A DNA stretch of 64,000 nt from Prostheceraeus crozeri (GCA_907163375.1 CAJQUW010001718.1:1-64000); one strand, 5' to 3'. Numbered from the stretch's first letter, positions 35,513 to 47,023 are shown. Numbers and translations are program-made. The notes: generated by a model from the letters alone, not told the origin.

Positions 35513-36112
35513 CAATGGGGCAGGGACGTAGCCAGGGAGAGCGGTGGGAGCGGCGCCCAAGTAGTAAAAAATGTGATTACAAGAAGAACTTGTTCTGCAC
35601 AAAAATACACGCAACTGGGCAGAAATATCAATCATGAAATTAAAGCTTATGAACTATGAAATTGATGATGATTGCATTGTAGAACGAATTCGTCCACGAC
35701 ATCTTTGTAGTTCCTTCATTCTACTTCATTCATCGGATGGAGGAGCTCTGTATTTATAGCTTAAACCTACGGCTCTCACCATTAAAGCTGTTTTCATACG
35801 AAGACTAGGGAATAGCACTAACACATCCAGAAGTAGCCTTGAAAAATACATTCATGTCTCCTATCATGCGTCAAAATTCAGAAATAGTATCTCAGCTCTG
35901 TCTGAAGTATAGGCCTAGAAGAGCTGCCTGCATGTACATACGCGGGAATATGCACGTATGCATGTATATTTTAATAAGGCAACCAATGTGATCACTATGG
36001 TAGTATCACTGACGACATTTGTGATATTGGGATTCGCAATGGGATTGACTTGGATTGAGATCCCCAATGAAAATTCCCATTAGGATTAGGTTTGGATTGG
36101 GCAAGGTTACCA

Positions 36113-36542
36113 CACTGTAAACCGTAGACCGACAATTATCCTACAAAATCACTGACAAAATCAACCGACGATTGTCACCTCCAATATCCTGCGATATCCG
36201 ACGAATTAGTAGGCTCTCCACCGATAGCGAAACAGATGCTTTGTATGCAAATTAACTAAACAAAAACTGTTGAATATTGATTGATTTTTTCGATTAGTGA
36301 TTGCTTGACTTATGGGCAATCTGCATTATTGTGTGGCAATACCATGATTTATTTTGACATAAATTAATTAATTACCTACATTTTTGATAAAATTTAAGCT
36401 AATTCGTTGCTATTCATTTTGTCGCTTTTTGTCAGATATTGTAGGTGTTCAGTGGCAATCATCCTACAAGAACTAACAATGACCGACAAAATAGATTTTG
36501 TAGGATAAATGTCTGTCAACTGTCAGTCAACGGTTTATAGTG
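36113..36542. mobile_element. CACTGTAAACCG element nested in a hAT
   Basis: The left end reads CACTGTAAACCGTAGACCGA and the right end, reverse-complemented, CACTATAAACCGTTGACTGA. Further in, TTATCCTACAAAATC occurs on both sides in inverted orientation. The flanking dinucleotide is CA on both sides. The termini are those of the TA-flanked elements at 27841 and 5466. Confidence 0.75.
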
Positions 36543-36583
36543 CAGCTAAAGCCTGCACTATACTGAATAGTACACATTGGCAC

Positions 36584-37277
36584 CAGGGGCGGTCCGTAAT
36601 TAGACGCGGGGCGGGGTATTCACTGAATGCCCACTAGTTTTCTCGAAAAAATCACAAATTATCCTTCAACTGTTGAAAACTAATTCTGTGAAGCATAGCT
36701 GATTGCTTTCTCTGATCTTCCCGAGATGATCTATATTTAGTCGGCTGAAAGCTAACTCTCTCTGGCTGAAAGCGACGTCTGATGGTGAATCTCGTTTAGC
36801 TGCCTAACTGAGTTCCCAGCAGTTCACAGCTGCCAATTAAATTGGAGCTAGTTCAACGTCAAGTCAGAATGCCACCTCTCTCACGCGAAGACAATGATCG
36901 TAGACGCGCTGCTGCTTACAGCATCCCACTATGAGGCGAGAGTTTAACAAGCTTTAATTGATGACGTCGACTTACAATTATGCCTGCAACAATTCTGATT
37001 ACATACATGCAGTTTTGTAGTCTTTGGAAACAGGTAGTTTGCCGATGTTTGACACTGCATTTTATGTTGAACTCGATTGTTTCTCAGGTAGGCCTATCAA
37101 TAATTAACATCTTCATCTTGAATATAAAATTAACATCAGTTTTACATACAAATTGAAGTTAATACATACTCAGCTGTAAAGAAAAGTATAGGGGGCCTAT
37201 AGTATGAGACCCGGCTCTACAAAATACAGCTCAAAATATAGTGAATACCCTATCTGAAAACTCACCGCACGCCCCTG
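36584..37277. mobile_element. Non-autonomous hAT, CAGGGGCG termini, nested
   Basis: The left end is CAGGGGCGGTCCGTAATTAG and the right end, reverse-complemented, CAGGGGCGTGCGGTGAG. About 30 bases in, GGGTATTCACT is present on both sides, inverted. Flanks are ATTGGCAC (36576-36583) and ATTGGTAC (37278-37285), seven of eight identical. It sits inside the hAT at 35521-37824. Confidence 0.87.
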
Positions 37278-37832
37278 ATTGGTACAGTGAAGGGGCGCAT
37301 CGGCCGCCGCCCACTTTTGTACAATCTAACTTTGGCTCCTAGCTCTCTTCATTTCAAGGAATCTTAGTTGAAAGCTTTCAAGCGCCTATCTCCAATAGAA
37401 CGTACATGGCGTTAGCTTAGGTGTGAAGAGGCTGCCCTTTCCTATGATATTTCTCTAGGTTCAGCTTCTGTATGAAGAGGGTGTCATGATTATTCACTCC
37501 CACTGCTAGATCTGAAGTTAGTAGAGCACATCTTCATCCGTAAGAGGTACCGCCAGCTTCGCCAAGCCATCTAAGTTTGGTCTGGGACGACTGCCATCTT
37601 AGCCCGTCATACATATGCATCAGACGGTTGTTAGGATAATCCAAATTTTCTAGAAATGGTTGTAAGCCAATCAGTTACATAGCGCCGTCAGCCTTACAGT
37701 GCAGGGTCTGAATGAACATCTTTAAGGGGGAGGGGGAACCCTCCCTGCCGCATGTAATCGACGCCTAGGCCCATATTCTACAAGTCCACCGCTCCCCCTT
37801 TTGAAAATCCTGTCTACGTCCCTGCAATGGGG

Positions 37833-38676
37833 TGAGTAATGGAGACACAGCTTTTTTCATCACATATACATACGATAGATTCGGCCCAAATGAATAGTTA
37901 ATTATTTGCAATTACGGAATCTTTAATCTGTATGTACATGCAGATGTACACTAGATCTGTTTTACTCAAACGTAGTAACGTAGTAGTAACGTGCTTGTAA
38001 CGTAGTAGCATTCTTGTCCAGACTGAAAGCCTATACGATATTTATAAAAAATTAAGTTAGATTTCCACAACTCATGTTAACCTAAACATTTTATTGAAAT
38101 GCTGTTGGCATCCATAGAATCATTCCAGTCCTGAAGAACAAAACTTAAAAATGATTTCAAAATTTGTGAAATGTAAAAATAAATATCAAATAATCAACTT
38201 AGTAAGGGCTAGAGTAGATAGCAAATGGTATCATGCAGGAACCAGACAGAAACCACTATGAAAATTGAGAATACATTAATAAATGTAGATGCCAATAATA
38301 TTCATCCTGAGCAAGCGTGAGTAGAATCAGAAAAGTATACAATTATGAAGAACTTGCGCGAAATCCTGCCGGTTTGCCCCATAACGTGCTGAATTGTGGT
38401 CAATGAACAATCAAAATTCGCGCAATATTTTTCATGAGAAACACTTTCAATAGTCAATAAATGATGCAGCCACACGTACATGTCATGCATACAAAAGTAA
38501 CAATTAGGGACAAAACATTTCTTGACGATGGTCTTTTAAATTTTTTAATGCCACCATTTAGATATAGACTAGATATACATGTCTACCGCTGATGCGCTAT
38601 CCAATGTCATCCTAACTTAACACATAACAAATAACACAGTTATCCCAACGACTGACAAGCTTTATTTGATGTGAGA
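37833..38676. other. No recognised feature
   Basis: Only short frames and no terminal repeats. Confidence 0.35.
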
Positions 38677-38678
38677 TA

Positions 38679-38920
38679 CACTGCAATTCGTCAAATACGA
38701 AAATTCATATAAATTGATGCCAAAATCACATACCATTTGAAAATAACAATTGATGCGAGATTCTCGTATATTTTTAGAAATTTAATGTATTCTGCACACG
38801 AATACTGACTCCCCATCGCATACATTCGCATTTGTCGGATATGTGGCATCTCCTTCTGCGATTGGATGATTAGAAGCGACATATCCATTCTTCGTATGTG
38901 CTCGGTGCTCGGAAATATGT
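38679..38920 (+). mobile_element. Partial copy of the 27841 TA element
   Basis: CACTGCAATTCGTCAAATACG after a TA at 38677 leads into CCAAAATCACATACCATTTG and GCGAGATTCTCGTAT, matching 27841-27960. The right terminus is not found, so the copy is truncated or ends in changed sequence. Confidence 0.6.
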
Positions 38921-39045
38921 CTTAACATAAATGTAGAGATATCTTGTAGAGTAAGTCAGTCAATTAAATACATGTACATTCCGCATCACAACACAAATCA
39001 ATCAATTTAAATTAATTGCAATTAGTTGTAACGTGCCTTGTGTAA

Positions 39046-39162
39046 GGCCTCAGCCACACTGCGAGCAAAGCAAACGAGAGCGATTAATAGCTTGCGGAGA
39101 TGCGTTTGCTCGCGTTTGCTCGGGACGCTCGTGTTTGCTTTGCTTTCAGTGTGGCTGAGGCC
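39046..39162. mobile_element. Harbinger-type MITE, 117 bp
   Basis: The ends are GGCCTCAGCCACACTG and CAGTGTGGCTGAGGCC, a perfect 16-bp TIR, and pairing goes on through GAGCAAAGCAAAC for about 37 bases. The flanks are TAA on both sides (39043-39045 and 39163-39165), the 3-bp TWA duplication of PIF/Harbinger elements. Confidence 0.85.
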
Positions 39163-39169
39163 TAACAGT

Positions 39170-39870
39170 GGCGTCATCTTTAGCCTAAATAGTAGTCACT
39201 CTAAACAGTAGCATAAATCACATTCACCGGTGACGAGCAGTGATCGTCATGTCATGATTCACTTCCTGACAAGTCTCTGAATTCAGTAGTTGCCTTGATT
39301 GACCGAGGAGACATTTCTGTGCGATCAAATATCTTCGAAATGGACATGCTTTTTAAAAATGAATATATTTGTTGAATGTCTAAAAGAGCAAACTATGAGA
39401 GTGGTTGCCCACCGTGTTTTGGTTTCACTAGCACAGACTTAGAGAGGAATCTCTCTAAATCTGTGTCCACCGGTCTTGTAGCAATGAACACGTGATTGTA
39501 GATTCGGTGCTTTCTGAAGCTCTTCAACTTTGCTAGACACAGCGACCACGTGTTTTATGAAACAGCCGTGGCGTCATCTTAGACAGATTAATGCCGTATA
39601 CTGATCAGCGACATTAGTTGCATAATCACCGTCAGTCTACGAAGCTTGATGATCTAGACAAGGTTGTTGTGACAAGAAATCTTTCAATGTGCTTTTCACT
39701 CACTTCACAAGTGGTTTGTGATCGAGTCCAAACAGCTGATAGGCCGAGGTTGTGGACAAATTGGTTTCCACATGTCCTTTACAAACGTCCCAATTGTAGA
39801 CCAGAGCCAAATATGAAACATGGATTGCTGTCAAGTTTGCTGAGACACCTTCTTTATTCTTTTCTTAACA
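39170..39870 (+). repeat. Repeat B, copy 3
   Basis: It matches 47560-48620 over most of its length (for example CACATTCACCGGTGACGAGC, ATTAATGCCGTATACTGATC, TACGAAGCTTGATGATCTAG). It lacks the 405-base insertion of that copy and so shows the empty site near CCAAACAGCTGATAGG (39729). A 94-codon frame at 39618 is not conserved. Confidence 0.75.
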
Positions 39871-40104
39871 ATCAGCTCAAAAAGAATGAGACCATTGAGT
39901 AAGCATATCAGGTGGAGTAGCAACTCAACATTAATGAAATCCCTAGTGTGTATACAGTTTCGATTTCATTAATTGAACTTGAGTTGAGACCCAGTACCAC
40001 ATGTGAGATATCAGATTGTTATTAAATTATTTATGAAATTAGCAATTCGATGGGTGACTATTACATTCAATGCTTTGCCAAAGAAATAAAAGTATTTTCT
40101 AAAG

Positions 40105-40690
40105 CGTGATCACGTCATACATTTCCTGCCACCTTCTTCTTCATCATCCTCGGCGTGTTCCCGTCGGTGCAGGGCCCACTCTTCTGCTCCGTGTCCGCCA
40201 CTTTGCGCGATCTGTAGCCGCGTCCGGGTGTAGGTTTGTGTTCTTCAAATCTCCGTGGGAGCATCGGTCAGCCTTTGTTTCGGTCGGCCTTTTTAGTCTT
40301 CTGCCGTTCACCTCCAGCCTGATGACACTTTCTTCTTCCGATCTGAGAACGTGGCCATACCAACTAAGTCGGCTTTCAATCATTTTCTCAGAGATGTGCA
40401 CAATTCCCATCATCGCACGGATGTCTTCATTCTTTTCTTGTCGAGCCGTGTGAGTCTCAGTGACCGCATGAGCATCTTCATTTCCATGGCGTTGAACTTT
40501 CTTTTCGCCTCTTTTGTTGTGGGCCTGCACTGATATCTGCAGAGGGTCAGTGGCATGACGATTGATTTGTATATCCTTCCCTTGACTCGAAGGGATATTT
40601 TTCGGTCACATAGCACCAGGTTGTTTCCTTCCATTTTTTCCATGTTGCCGCAGTTCGGTGTTCGACTTCTTCAGTAATTCCACCATACTA
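40105..40690 (-). mobile_element. LINE fragment, RT C-terminal tail
   Basis: On the minus strand frames give KISLRVKGRIYKSIVMPLTL, then across a shift EMKMLMRSLRLTRLDKKR, and then IESRLSWYGHVLRSEEESVI, TDRAKWRTRSRR and PAPTGTRRG at the end. This is the common endonuclease/reverse-transcriptase C-terminal tail of LINEs. At least two frame changes are present and the 5' RT core is missing. Confidence 0.8.
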
Positions 40691-40839
40691 AATTTCCTGC
40701 CATTGAGAGAGCAAGATGTCATAATCAAGAACGATGATCATAATTAACTTTAAAGGATGTAAATGGGTCCGCAACATTATTCAGATTCAGGAAATGAACG
40801 TTGTTTATACTCGGAAGCACATTAGGCACGGAGCCTTTC

Positions 40840-41018
40840 TTCCATGTGGCCAAGTTGTCATTTACCACTCTCATTCTTTTTCGTTTGTGCTGAGTGTCTA
40901 GCAAGAATGCAGAGTGTACCTATTTTAAAAGTCTTAGGTTTGACCCGACCAAGATTTGAACCAAGGTCTCCCGGATGCAGAGCGAACACTCTACCACAAG
41001 GCTACAGCGCCGGTATAG
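40840..41018 (-). mobile_element. tRNA-derived SINE
   Basis: Read on the minus strand from 41018, GTAGCCTTGTGGTAGAGTG is an A box and GGTTCAAATCT, about 35 bases later, is a B box, together a tRNA-like head. The acceptor stem does not close, so it is a SINE head rather than a tRNA gene. The body length is uncertain. Confidence 0.6.
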
Positions 41019-41269
41019 TGAACTAAGAAATGATGCACACCGATGAAAGTTGAATTAATAACTTGAAATATCAGCCAAGAAGTTAAATTAGATCTCAACT
41101 TTTCCATGAAAATTTGCATTATCACGTGGTTCATGAAATTTCCAGGACCATCATCTTAATTTCCGCTTAATTAAGATATCTGTTAGTAAATGTTCATTAC
41201 CTTTGATGTCGAGTAAGTTTCATACTACTTATGTAGTGGTTTCACGTCGCTAGTATATAAACACAGGAA

Positions 41270-42100
41270 TGATTTGCAAAACTTAAGCTTCTCAAAACTT
41301 TATCAAATTCTTTTTGTACCGCAGGAGCAAATTCTCTCAGAAATTGCGAACATGGAAAACTGGTGTGACAGAAACCACCTTCCGATAAACCCTCCGAAGT
41401 TACGTTGCATGTTTTGTGGAAATAAAAATCATAATTTCGAGTGTAAAGTCAATTTTCCAACGGTGAATCAAGTCAAAATTTTGGGACTTTCCTTGTCTGC
41501 TGATTTGAAATGGGACCAACATATTAATGAGGTGATTTCAAAAGCAAATAAAGGAATGCACATCCTTCGCACGCTCGGAACTATCATGAATAGAAGTGAA
41601 CTACATACTGTTTATATCACTGTAATAAGACCACTTTTGGAATATGCGTCACAGGTTTTTGTCGGCTTAAATTCGACACTGAGGAGCAAGTTACTGCGAG
41701 TAGATCGAAGAGCCCATCGAATAATCTATTTCGATGAAATGAGATCTTGTGACTGTGATGATTCAACATTGAATGCTCGGCGACAGAGACTTAGCACTAA
41801 GCTCTTTTTGGAAGCATTTTATGATGAAAATCATGTACCAAAGAATATTATTCCTAATAAATTGTCACGCAGTGGTAAATTTAGCATTCCGTTCTGTAGA
41901 ACGGAGAAGAGACAAGCAGCTTTTGTGCCATACGTATCATTACTTGTAAATGACATTTTATCTTCTTACCCATACTCTTTCGTTATTTTATATAACACGA
42001 ATATTTGTTTACGTCGATGATGTCGTTTCTGCATCTTTATGATTTGTACGTTTTAAGATTTCCATTTTGAAGAGAAATAAACACCTACTTGACTTGACTT
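41270..42100 (+). mobile_element. CR1/Jockey-like LINE, 5'-truncated, with 3' tail
   Basis: It holds the open frame at 41274-42020, an AATAAA word at 42076-42081 and a short tandem tail of CTTGA units ending near 42100. Such simple tandem tails replace poly(A) in many LINEs. The upstream part of the element is absent. Confidence 0.85.
41274..42020 (+). CDS. LINE reverse transcriptase C-terminal region
   Basis: This 248-codon frame is intact but is only the end of a LINE ORF2. From residue 18 it reads EQILSEIANMENWCDRNHLP, INPPKLRCMFC, then VKILGLSLSADLKWDQHINE, IRPLLEYASQVF and LRVDRRAHRII. W-C-x-x-N-x-L-x-x-N-x-x-K is the thumb-side motif after the FADD active site, followed by LG-x-x-L-x-x-D-L-x-W-x-x-HI and the RP-x-LEYA-x-x-V-F block. 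The catalytic FADD and the endonuclease are missing, so it cannot act alone. The first 17 residues look unrelated, and the start codon is arbitrary. The closest relative in the window is 23425-23960. Confidence 0.8.
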   Translation: MQNLSFSKLYQILFVPQEQILSEIANMENWCDRNHLPINPPKLRCMFCGNKNHNFECKVNFPTVNQVKILGLSLSADLKWDQHINEVISKANKGMHILRTLGTIMNRSELHTVYITVIRPLLEYASQVFVGLNSTLRSKLLRVDRRAHRIIYFDEMRSCDCDDSTLNARRQRLSTKLFLEAFYDENHVPKNIIPNKLSRSGKFSIPFCRTEKRQAAFVPYVSLLVNDILSSYPYSFVILYNTNICLRR

Positions 42101-42275
42101 GGAACGTAATCTTCGCAGAAAACTGAATCTTTTGATATAAAATTTTTTACTGTTTCCTGACATTTTTGAGCCGACAATCGACACTCTATTATAATTACTC
42201 TATGACTGAGAGTGAGACAAATAATCTCGGCTACGTGGAAGAAATGCCCTGTGCCTTGCGAGCATGTGAATAAAG

Positions 42276-43008
42276 CAGGGATGCTAAGTCGGAGTCCGAT
42301 CAGATGATAGGACTCAGGACTCCGGCCTTTAACTACACCCGAAATATAATACAAACAAATTATTTATCCTCCTGCATAGCTGTCACTGTCTTGATGTCAA
42401 CTTTCTCCGTCAAACAAAAGTACAGAGACTGCAATACATGCAAAGCTTGTAATAGTTGAGGGAATGACCCGTGATAGTGAATAAAGAATTGTCTTTTCAC
42501 TCGGTGATTTAGTAGAGAAGACAAGCCTTCCTAGCCTCGATCACAACTACGCACCAAAGGTCATATCAGAGACAAAAATGAAACATTGGTTTGTTTGAGA
42601 ACATTACCTATTACCCTCACGTTAATCGTGTGTGATGGCTCCCCTAAAGCGCACATTAGAATCGAAAGTGCACTCATATTTTTTGGAGAAGAATGGGAAT
42701 TTTCTTGCCTGGTAGAGACTGGAGAAAAACCGTGTGAAGCACACATCAAGAAGATGGGAGGAGCCGAGTCGTATGCATCCAACTTAAAGCGACATTTGAT
42801 AAATTTTCATCGGAAATGATTGACAATTGATACAGCTATAATCACTAAATATAGGTTCAGGCAAGCAATGTAGGTTGCCAGTTTTTTAAAAAAACTTGGC
42901 TTTGCATGCTGGGCACCCGGAGTCGGAGTCCTATCAAAAGCCGGAGTCCTATCAACCCCCGGAGTCGGAGTCGGAGTCCTATCAAAATGATACGACTCCG
43001 CATCCCTG
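42276..43008 (+). mobile_element. BED-hAT family copy 5
   Basis: The ends are CAGGGATGCTAAGTCGGAG and GATACGACTCCGCATCCCTG. The right flank GCGGAAGG is the complement of the duplication at the 20-kb copy, but the left flank GAATAAAG does not match it. The BED-like ORF starts at 42635 and is broken. The copy and its right flank are an inverted duplicate of 19700-20787. Confidence 0.9.
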
Positions 43009-43331
43009 GCGGAAGGGCATACCTGGCATACCTTTCCCTTCCGCAGGGTGCAAAGTAGAACATTTTCACTAGGGGGGGGGGGAGGCGGTTGTTCTTCTCG
43101 GTTCTCATTTCAGTGTATTTTACCCGTTATTTCTGTCGTAATTGCGCTATTGATCTCAGTCTGACAGTGTATTGTCTCATCTCGTAATACTTAGATGAAA
43201 CAAACTTTTCTGAACTTCTGCATTCATATCTTATTACAAAGTGATTGATACTTCTAAGAATGTATCTTGTATCTTCCTTTATTATTCCTGAGTCGTAATG
43301 TAGACCACAGTAAAAACAACATATTCCATCA
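43009..43331. repeat. Inverted duplicate of 19700-20021
   Basis: Nearly identical by eye to the complement of 19700-20021, including AGAACATTTTCACTAGGGGG and ACCCGTTATTTCTGTCG. It stops at CATATTCCATCA, where the next base already belongs to another BED-hAT copy. Confidence 0.85.
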
Positions 43332-43790
43332 GATTTAGTAGAGAAGACAAGCCTTCCTAGCCTCGATCACAACTACGCACCAAAGGTCATATCAGAGACA
43401 AAAATGAAACATAAGTTTGTTTGAGAACATTACCTATTACCCTCACGTTAATCGTGTGTGATGGCTCCCCTAAAGCGCACATTAGAATCGAAAGTGCACT
43501 CATATTTTTTGGAGAAGGATGGGGATTTTCTTGCCTGGTAGAGACTGAAGCAAAGCCGTGTGAAGCACACATCAAGAAGCTGGGAGGAGCCGAGTCGCAT
43601 GCATCCAACTTAAAGCGACATTTGATAAACTTTCATTAAAAATGATTGATAATTGATGCAGCAATGATTGTTCAGGTAGGCCTATAATGATCTATGATGT
43701 AGGTTACCAGTTTATTTTGAAGAAACTTGGCTTTATATACTTGCCACCCGGAGTCGGAGGCGGAGTTCTATAAATATATAGTCGGAGTAT
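43332..43790 (+). mobile_element. BED-hAT family copy 6 (truncated)
   Basis: It begins abruptly at GATTTAGTAGAGAAG, inside the family sequence, and is almost identical to 42505-42830 over the first 300 bases. The BED-like frame starts at 43461 and stops at FLAW. The right terminus fades at CGGAGTTCTATAAATATATA, so both ends are defective. Confidence 0.85.
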
Positions 43791-43807
43791 TGCCTTATTT
43801 CGATTTA

Positions 43808-44462
43808 CAGTTAAACTTCGGTACAGCGAACGCGCTCGGTTCCACAAACGGTCGCTATACACCTCAGTTACCACTTCCTGCTGGTAACAAATGGAACTCT
43901 TCGCTGATCGGACAGCTTATCATAACAATTAGAATACTTTCGAAGGGAATCTTGACATCCGCGATGGTGAAGTAGTCAAGATTGCACTTTTGATGAATAG
44001 CCGACAAAAGACGGCAACTTGTAAAGGAGTCAACATATTTCTGAAAGATAATTATATCACTCTCTTAACATAAGAATAAAGTATTGTTGTGTGACCGGTT
44101 TTGCGGTCAGTGATTGAGTCTCTTATCCATATGATTCATATCGACTTAAAGCTGTCATTTGAGTTGACAGAAACACTGCTTTACACTCCAATTGTCAACA
44201 ATTAAAAGATTAAATTCCATCCCGAAGATGACGGCATCATAGCGTAATTGAGTCATCTTTGTCGTCAACCTGCCCCTATCAAAATAACATCAAGAAATAA
44301 GCAAGAAATTGGAATGTCTGAAACATTTTGATATTTTGTTAATATTCTGTAGTATTGCGGGGTCGTTCCATCGAGAGAAAATGAACAGTTCGGCCCCAAA
44401 AAAACTGGCCGTAAACCGTGACGGTCGCCATATGAAGACGGTCTCTAAGCCAGGTTTGACTG
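43808..44462. mobile_element. Pogo/Tigger-like non-autonomous element
   Basis: The left end CAGTTAAACTTCGG follows a TA at 43806-43807. The right end, reverse-complemented, is CAGTCAAACCTGG. CAGTNAAAC-type termini with TA duplications are known from pogo/Tigger elements. The right flank is TG rather than TA. No transposase frame is seen. Confidence 0.55.
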
Positions 44463-44589
44463 TGTTCACTATATTTCCTTTAAGATAAGATCTCAATAGA
44501 ACAGCTGTGCTGTCAAGAGAACAACAATTCTTTTCTGTCCTTCCTCTTAAACAATACCTTAAACCTTAAAACTGATATCATTGCCGATC

Positions 44590-44740
44590 ATAGGTGTCCG
44601 CTTACAAAGTCAATCAAAAATTCATCGCGTGCCGTTAACTTATCAAACAATCATTCACTATCCACTGTCAAATGTTCGGGTGGGCCTTCAGGTTGCATTG
44701 AAATCCATTACTCAGTGCATCTATAAAAATAACATACATT
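44590..44740 (-). mobile_element. Fragment of the composite LINE-like repeat
   Basis: TTCATCGCGTGCCGTTAACT and CAGGTTGCATTGAAATCCAT match 25405-25500 in the same orientation. It is short and has no coding content. Confidence 0.65.
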
Positions 44741-45029
44741 ATTTTTAAAATGATATAAAATGATATAATTTAAAATCAATTTATTTTTTGTAATGAAGAT
44801 ATACCATTTTTTGGTGAAATATCCGTAAGCCTGCACCGTAAATAGATTTAGTCACACGAATTTTTCGATTTACACTGCTACATTTACCGTGCTACTTTTA
44901 CTGCTCTTAGCAATGAAGTTAAAATTAAATTGGATGCAGCATCGATATATTCCAAATAATTGAAGGCCGAAGAAAGCAGTTTAGTCATACAAAGCTTCTT
45001 GTATATCAAAACTCAGGTAGGGCATATGG

Positions 45030-45840
45030 CCTACGTAAGTAAGTAAGTAAAGTGTATATTTCATTTACATTAGAAATCAAGGGTAGTACACAATCAGAAC
45101 GTTATGAACATTCTGTATAGTAAAAAATCAGGAAACACATGAGATTCAGCAGCAAATGCAAGCGTTTGTTGAAGAGTGATTAAAATAATCAGTAAATTAT
45201 AGATACGTCAGATGTATGATAAAGTAAGAAACTGAATGGATACACGCAGCATATCATCTATTCGAAGAATGTGTTATTTGCAAGAATGGTCGCCATTGGA
45301 AAGAAAGAGTTTCTTCGACGAGTTGTTAAAGTCTGTGGCTGTATAAAGTTTCTTGACCGAAACGACCTTGGTGGACACATTTGATGTAGCGGATGTTCTG
45401 GACAAAGTGAAATATTCTTTAGGAGCCGAATTGTACTTCGTTCACGGCGCATTCTGATGTCAGGAAAATCTTCGCAGTCACAGTTGTCCCACAGACGAGT
45501 CTGTGCGCTTACGTTGAATTTTGTTTAGGATATTTTCGTTTTGTGCTGATAAGGCCTATTCATCAATGGAGAGCAGTATTCCATGACTGAGAGAATGAGA
45601 CCATAATACACACGAATAAGGCAGGGGCGATCAAGAAACTTCTTCAATACCCTGAGAGCATATAATCGTCGAGATGCACAGAGGTTAATATGCTGTATCT
45701 GCCTGTTCCATTTCAGGTCCTCCGTGAAATATACCCCAAGTATTTTGATTTCCGAAGCTAAGGACATATCCGGAATGTATGGAGGTACTTGATTTGTTGA
45801 TTTAGGGATCCACAAATACTTGCACTTACTGATATTCAGA
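45030..45840 (-). mobile_element. CR1-like LINE, 5'-truncated
   Basis: Minus-strand frames 45815-45525 and 45452-45258 read EIKILGVYFTEDLKWNRQI, ASRRLYALRVLKKFL, then HPLHQMCPPRSF and TTRRRNSFFPMATILAN. LG-V-x-x-x-x-DL-x-W is the RT thumb region and the HPLH ... RR-x-SFFP block is the usual C-terminus. A frame break lies between them. A tandem CTTA tail (45034-45054, seen as GTAAGTAAGTAAG on plus) marks the 3' end. Confidence 0.82.
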
Positions 45841-46259
45841 CGTAAACCTACTCTGTGTAAGTATAATATTTTCTCTCTCGGTCTCGTGATAGTTTTTCGA
45901 CACTATTTCACATTTTCCATTGAGCATCTAGCCTACTACTGTATTGCTACTGTCACCCAGTCACAGCGCTAAGCTGTGGGACGTAGTTCTCTCAAGCTAG
46001 TCACAGATTGTTATAAAAGAGGGAATAAAAGCTATCTGGCTGATTATCAACAAGGTCATGATTCATCATTTCGATTTATCACTTAACTAAATGCAGGCAT
46101 ACAACAAAAGAGACCTAATATAAGGCCAAGTGCTAACATGCCCAATATCTCTAGGATATCTACCGACATGTGCATATACACTGCACTGGTACAAGCTTCG
46201 GCTTCATCGTAGATAATGTCCATGCTTAATAAGCCCCAAACCACAGCATTATTCATAAA
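45841..46259. other. No recognised feature
   Basis: No gene or repeat boundary recognised. Confidence 0.3.
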
Positions 46260-46340
46260 CTAATCTACTTACTAATCTATTTACCCCATTTATATGGGAG
46301 AAAGGGGTTGTTAAAATAAAATAAATAAAATAAATAAATC
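46260..46340 (+). mobile_element. Probable LINE 3' end with AAAT-type tail
   Basis: CCATTTATATGGGAGAAAGG is followed by a tandem tail of AAATA/AAAT units (46306-46338). This resembles the 3' end of a LINE, but no coding part is attached. Confidence 0.4.
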
Positions 46341-46637
46341 CTATCAAGAATCATTGCTATCGGGACGGTAGCAAGACTTACATGTAGAAAATGCAACATC
46401 ATGACGGTCGCCTTTTGCCCTGCGATTTATCCTATTGGCTAATTAGATCAGATTCATTAAGCGCGAATGGACCCAAATCCATTTCGCTTGTCTTGAAGGA
46501 GGTGATGCAGAACCTAAACCTGACTTGCAAGCCCACGCATAGTCTACCCACAGCCGAGACACAGAATGACGTAAACACATGACCTAGACACAATGCAGTG
46601 CATGACCCGGTTACTATACAACCAGGTTAAGGCGTAG

Positions 46638-47015
46638 CACGGATGCGGAGTCCTATCATTTTGATAGGACTCCGACTCCGGGCGGCAAGTATATATAGCC
46701 TAGTTTTTTTAAAAAATAACTGGTAACCTACATCATAGATCATTAAAGGCTTACCTGAACCTCTTTTTACTGATCACTGATGTATCAATTATCAATTATC
46801 AATCATTTTCGAAGAAAGTTTATCAAATGTCGCTTCAAGTGAGATGGATGCTACTCGGCTCCACGAGGATAAATAATTCGCCACTCAACTCGACGTGGAT
46901 TAATATTTTTTGTTTCGGGTTTAGTTATAGGCCGGAGTCTGGAGTCCTATCATTTGATAGGACTCCGACTCCAGCAAAAATGATAGGACTCCGGGACTCC
47001 GACTCCACATCCCTG
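46638..47015 (-). mobile_element. BED-hAT family copy 7 (internally deleted)
   Basis: The left end is CACGGATGCGGAGTCCTATC (one change from the family terminus) and the right end GACTCCACATCCCTG. Flanks are AGGCGTAG (46630-46637) and AGGGGTAG (47016-47023), seven of eight identical. Only the edge of the BED-like region remains near 46805-46860. Confidence 0.88.
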
Positions 47016-47023
47016 AGGGGTAG

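Larger units (their letters stand above)
35521..37824. mobile_element. Non-autonomous hAT, CAGGGACGTAGCCAGG termini, host of two nested elements
   Basis: The left end is CAGGGACGTAGCCAGGGAG; the right end, reverse-complemented, is CAGGGACGTAGACAGG, followed inside by GGGGGAGCGGTGG, which mirrors GAGCGGTGGGAGCGG on the left. The 8-bp duplication CAATGGGG is perfect (35513-35520 and 37825-37832). Two other elements lie inside (36113-36542 and 36584-37277); without them it is about 1.2 kb. No transposase frame is seen. Related by termini to 8055-8665. Confidence 0.92.

Noticed and set aside
40950-41018. Possible tRNA gene on the minus strand
   Set aside because: A and B boxes are present, but the acceptor stem does not pair and a body follows, so a SINE is more likely.
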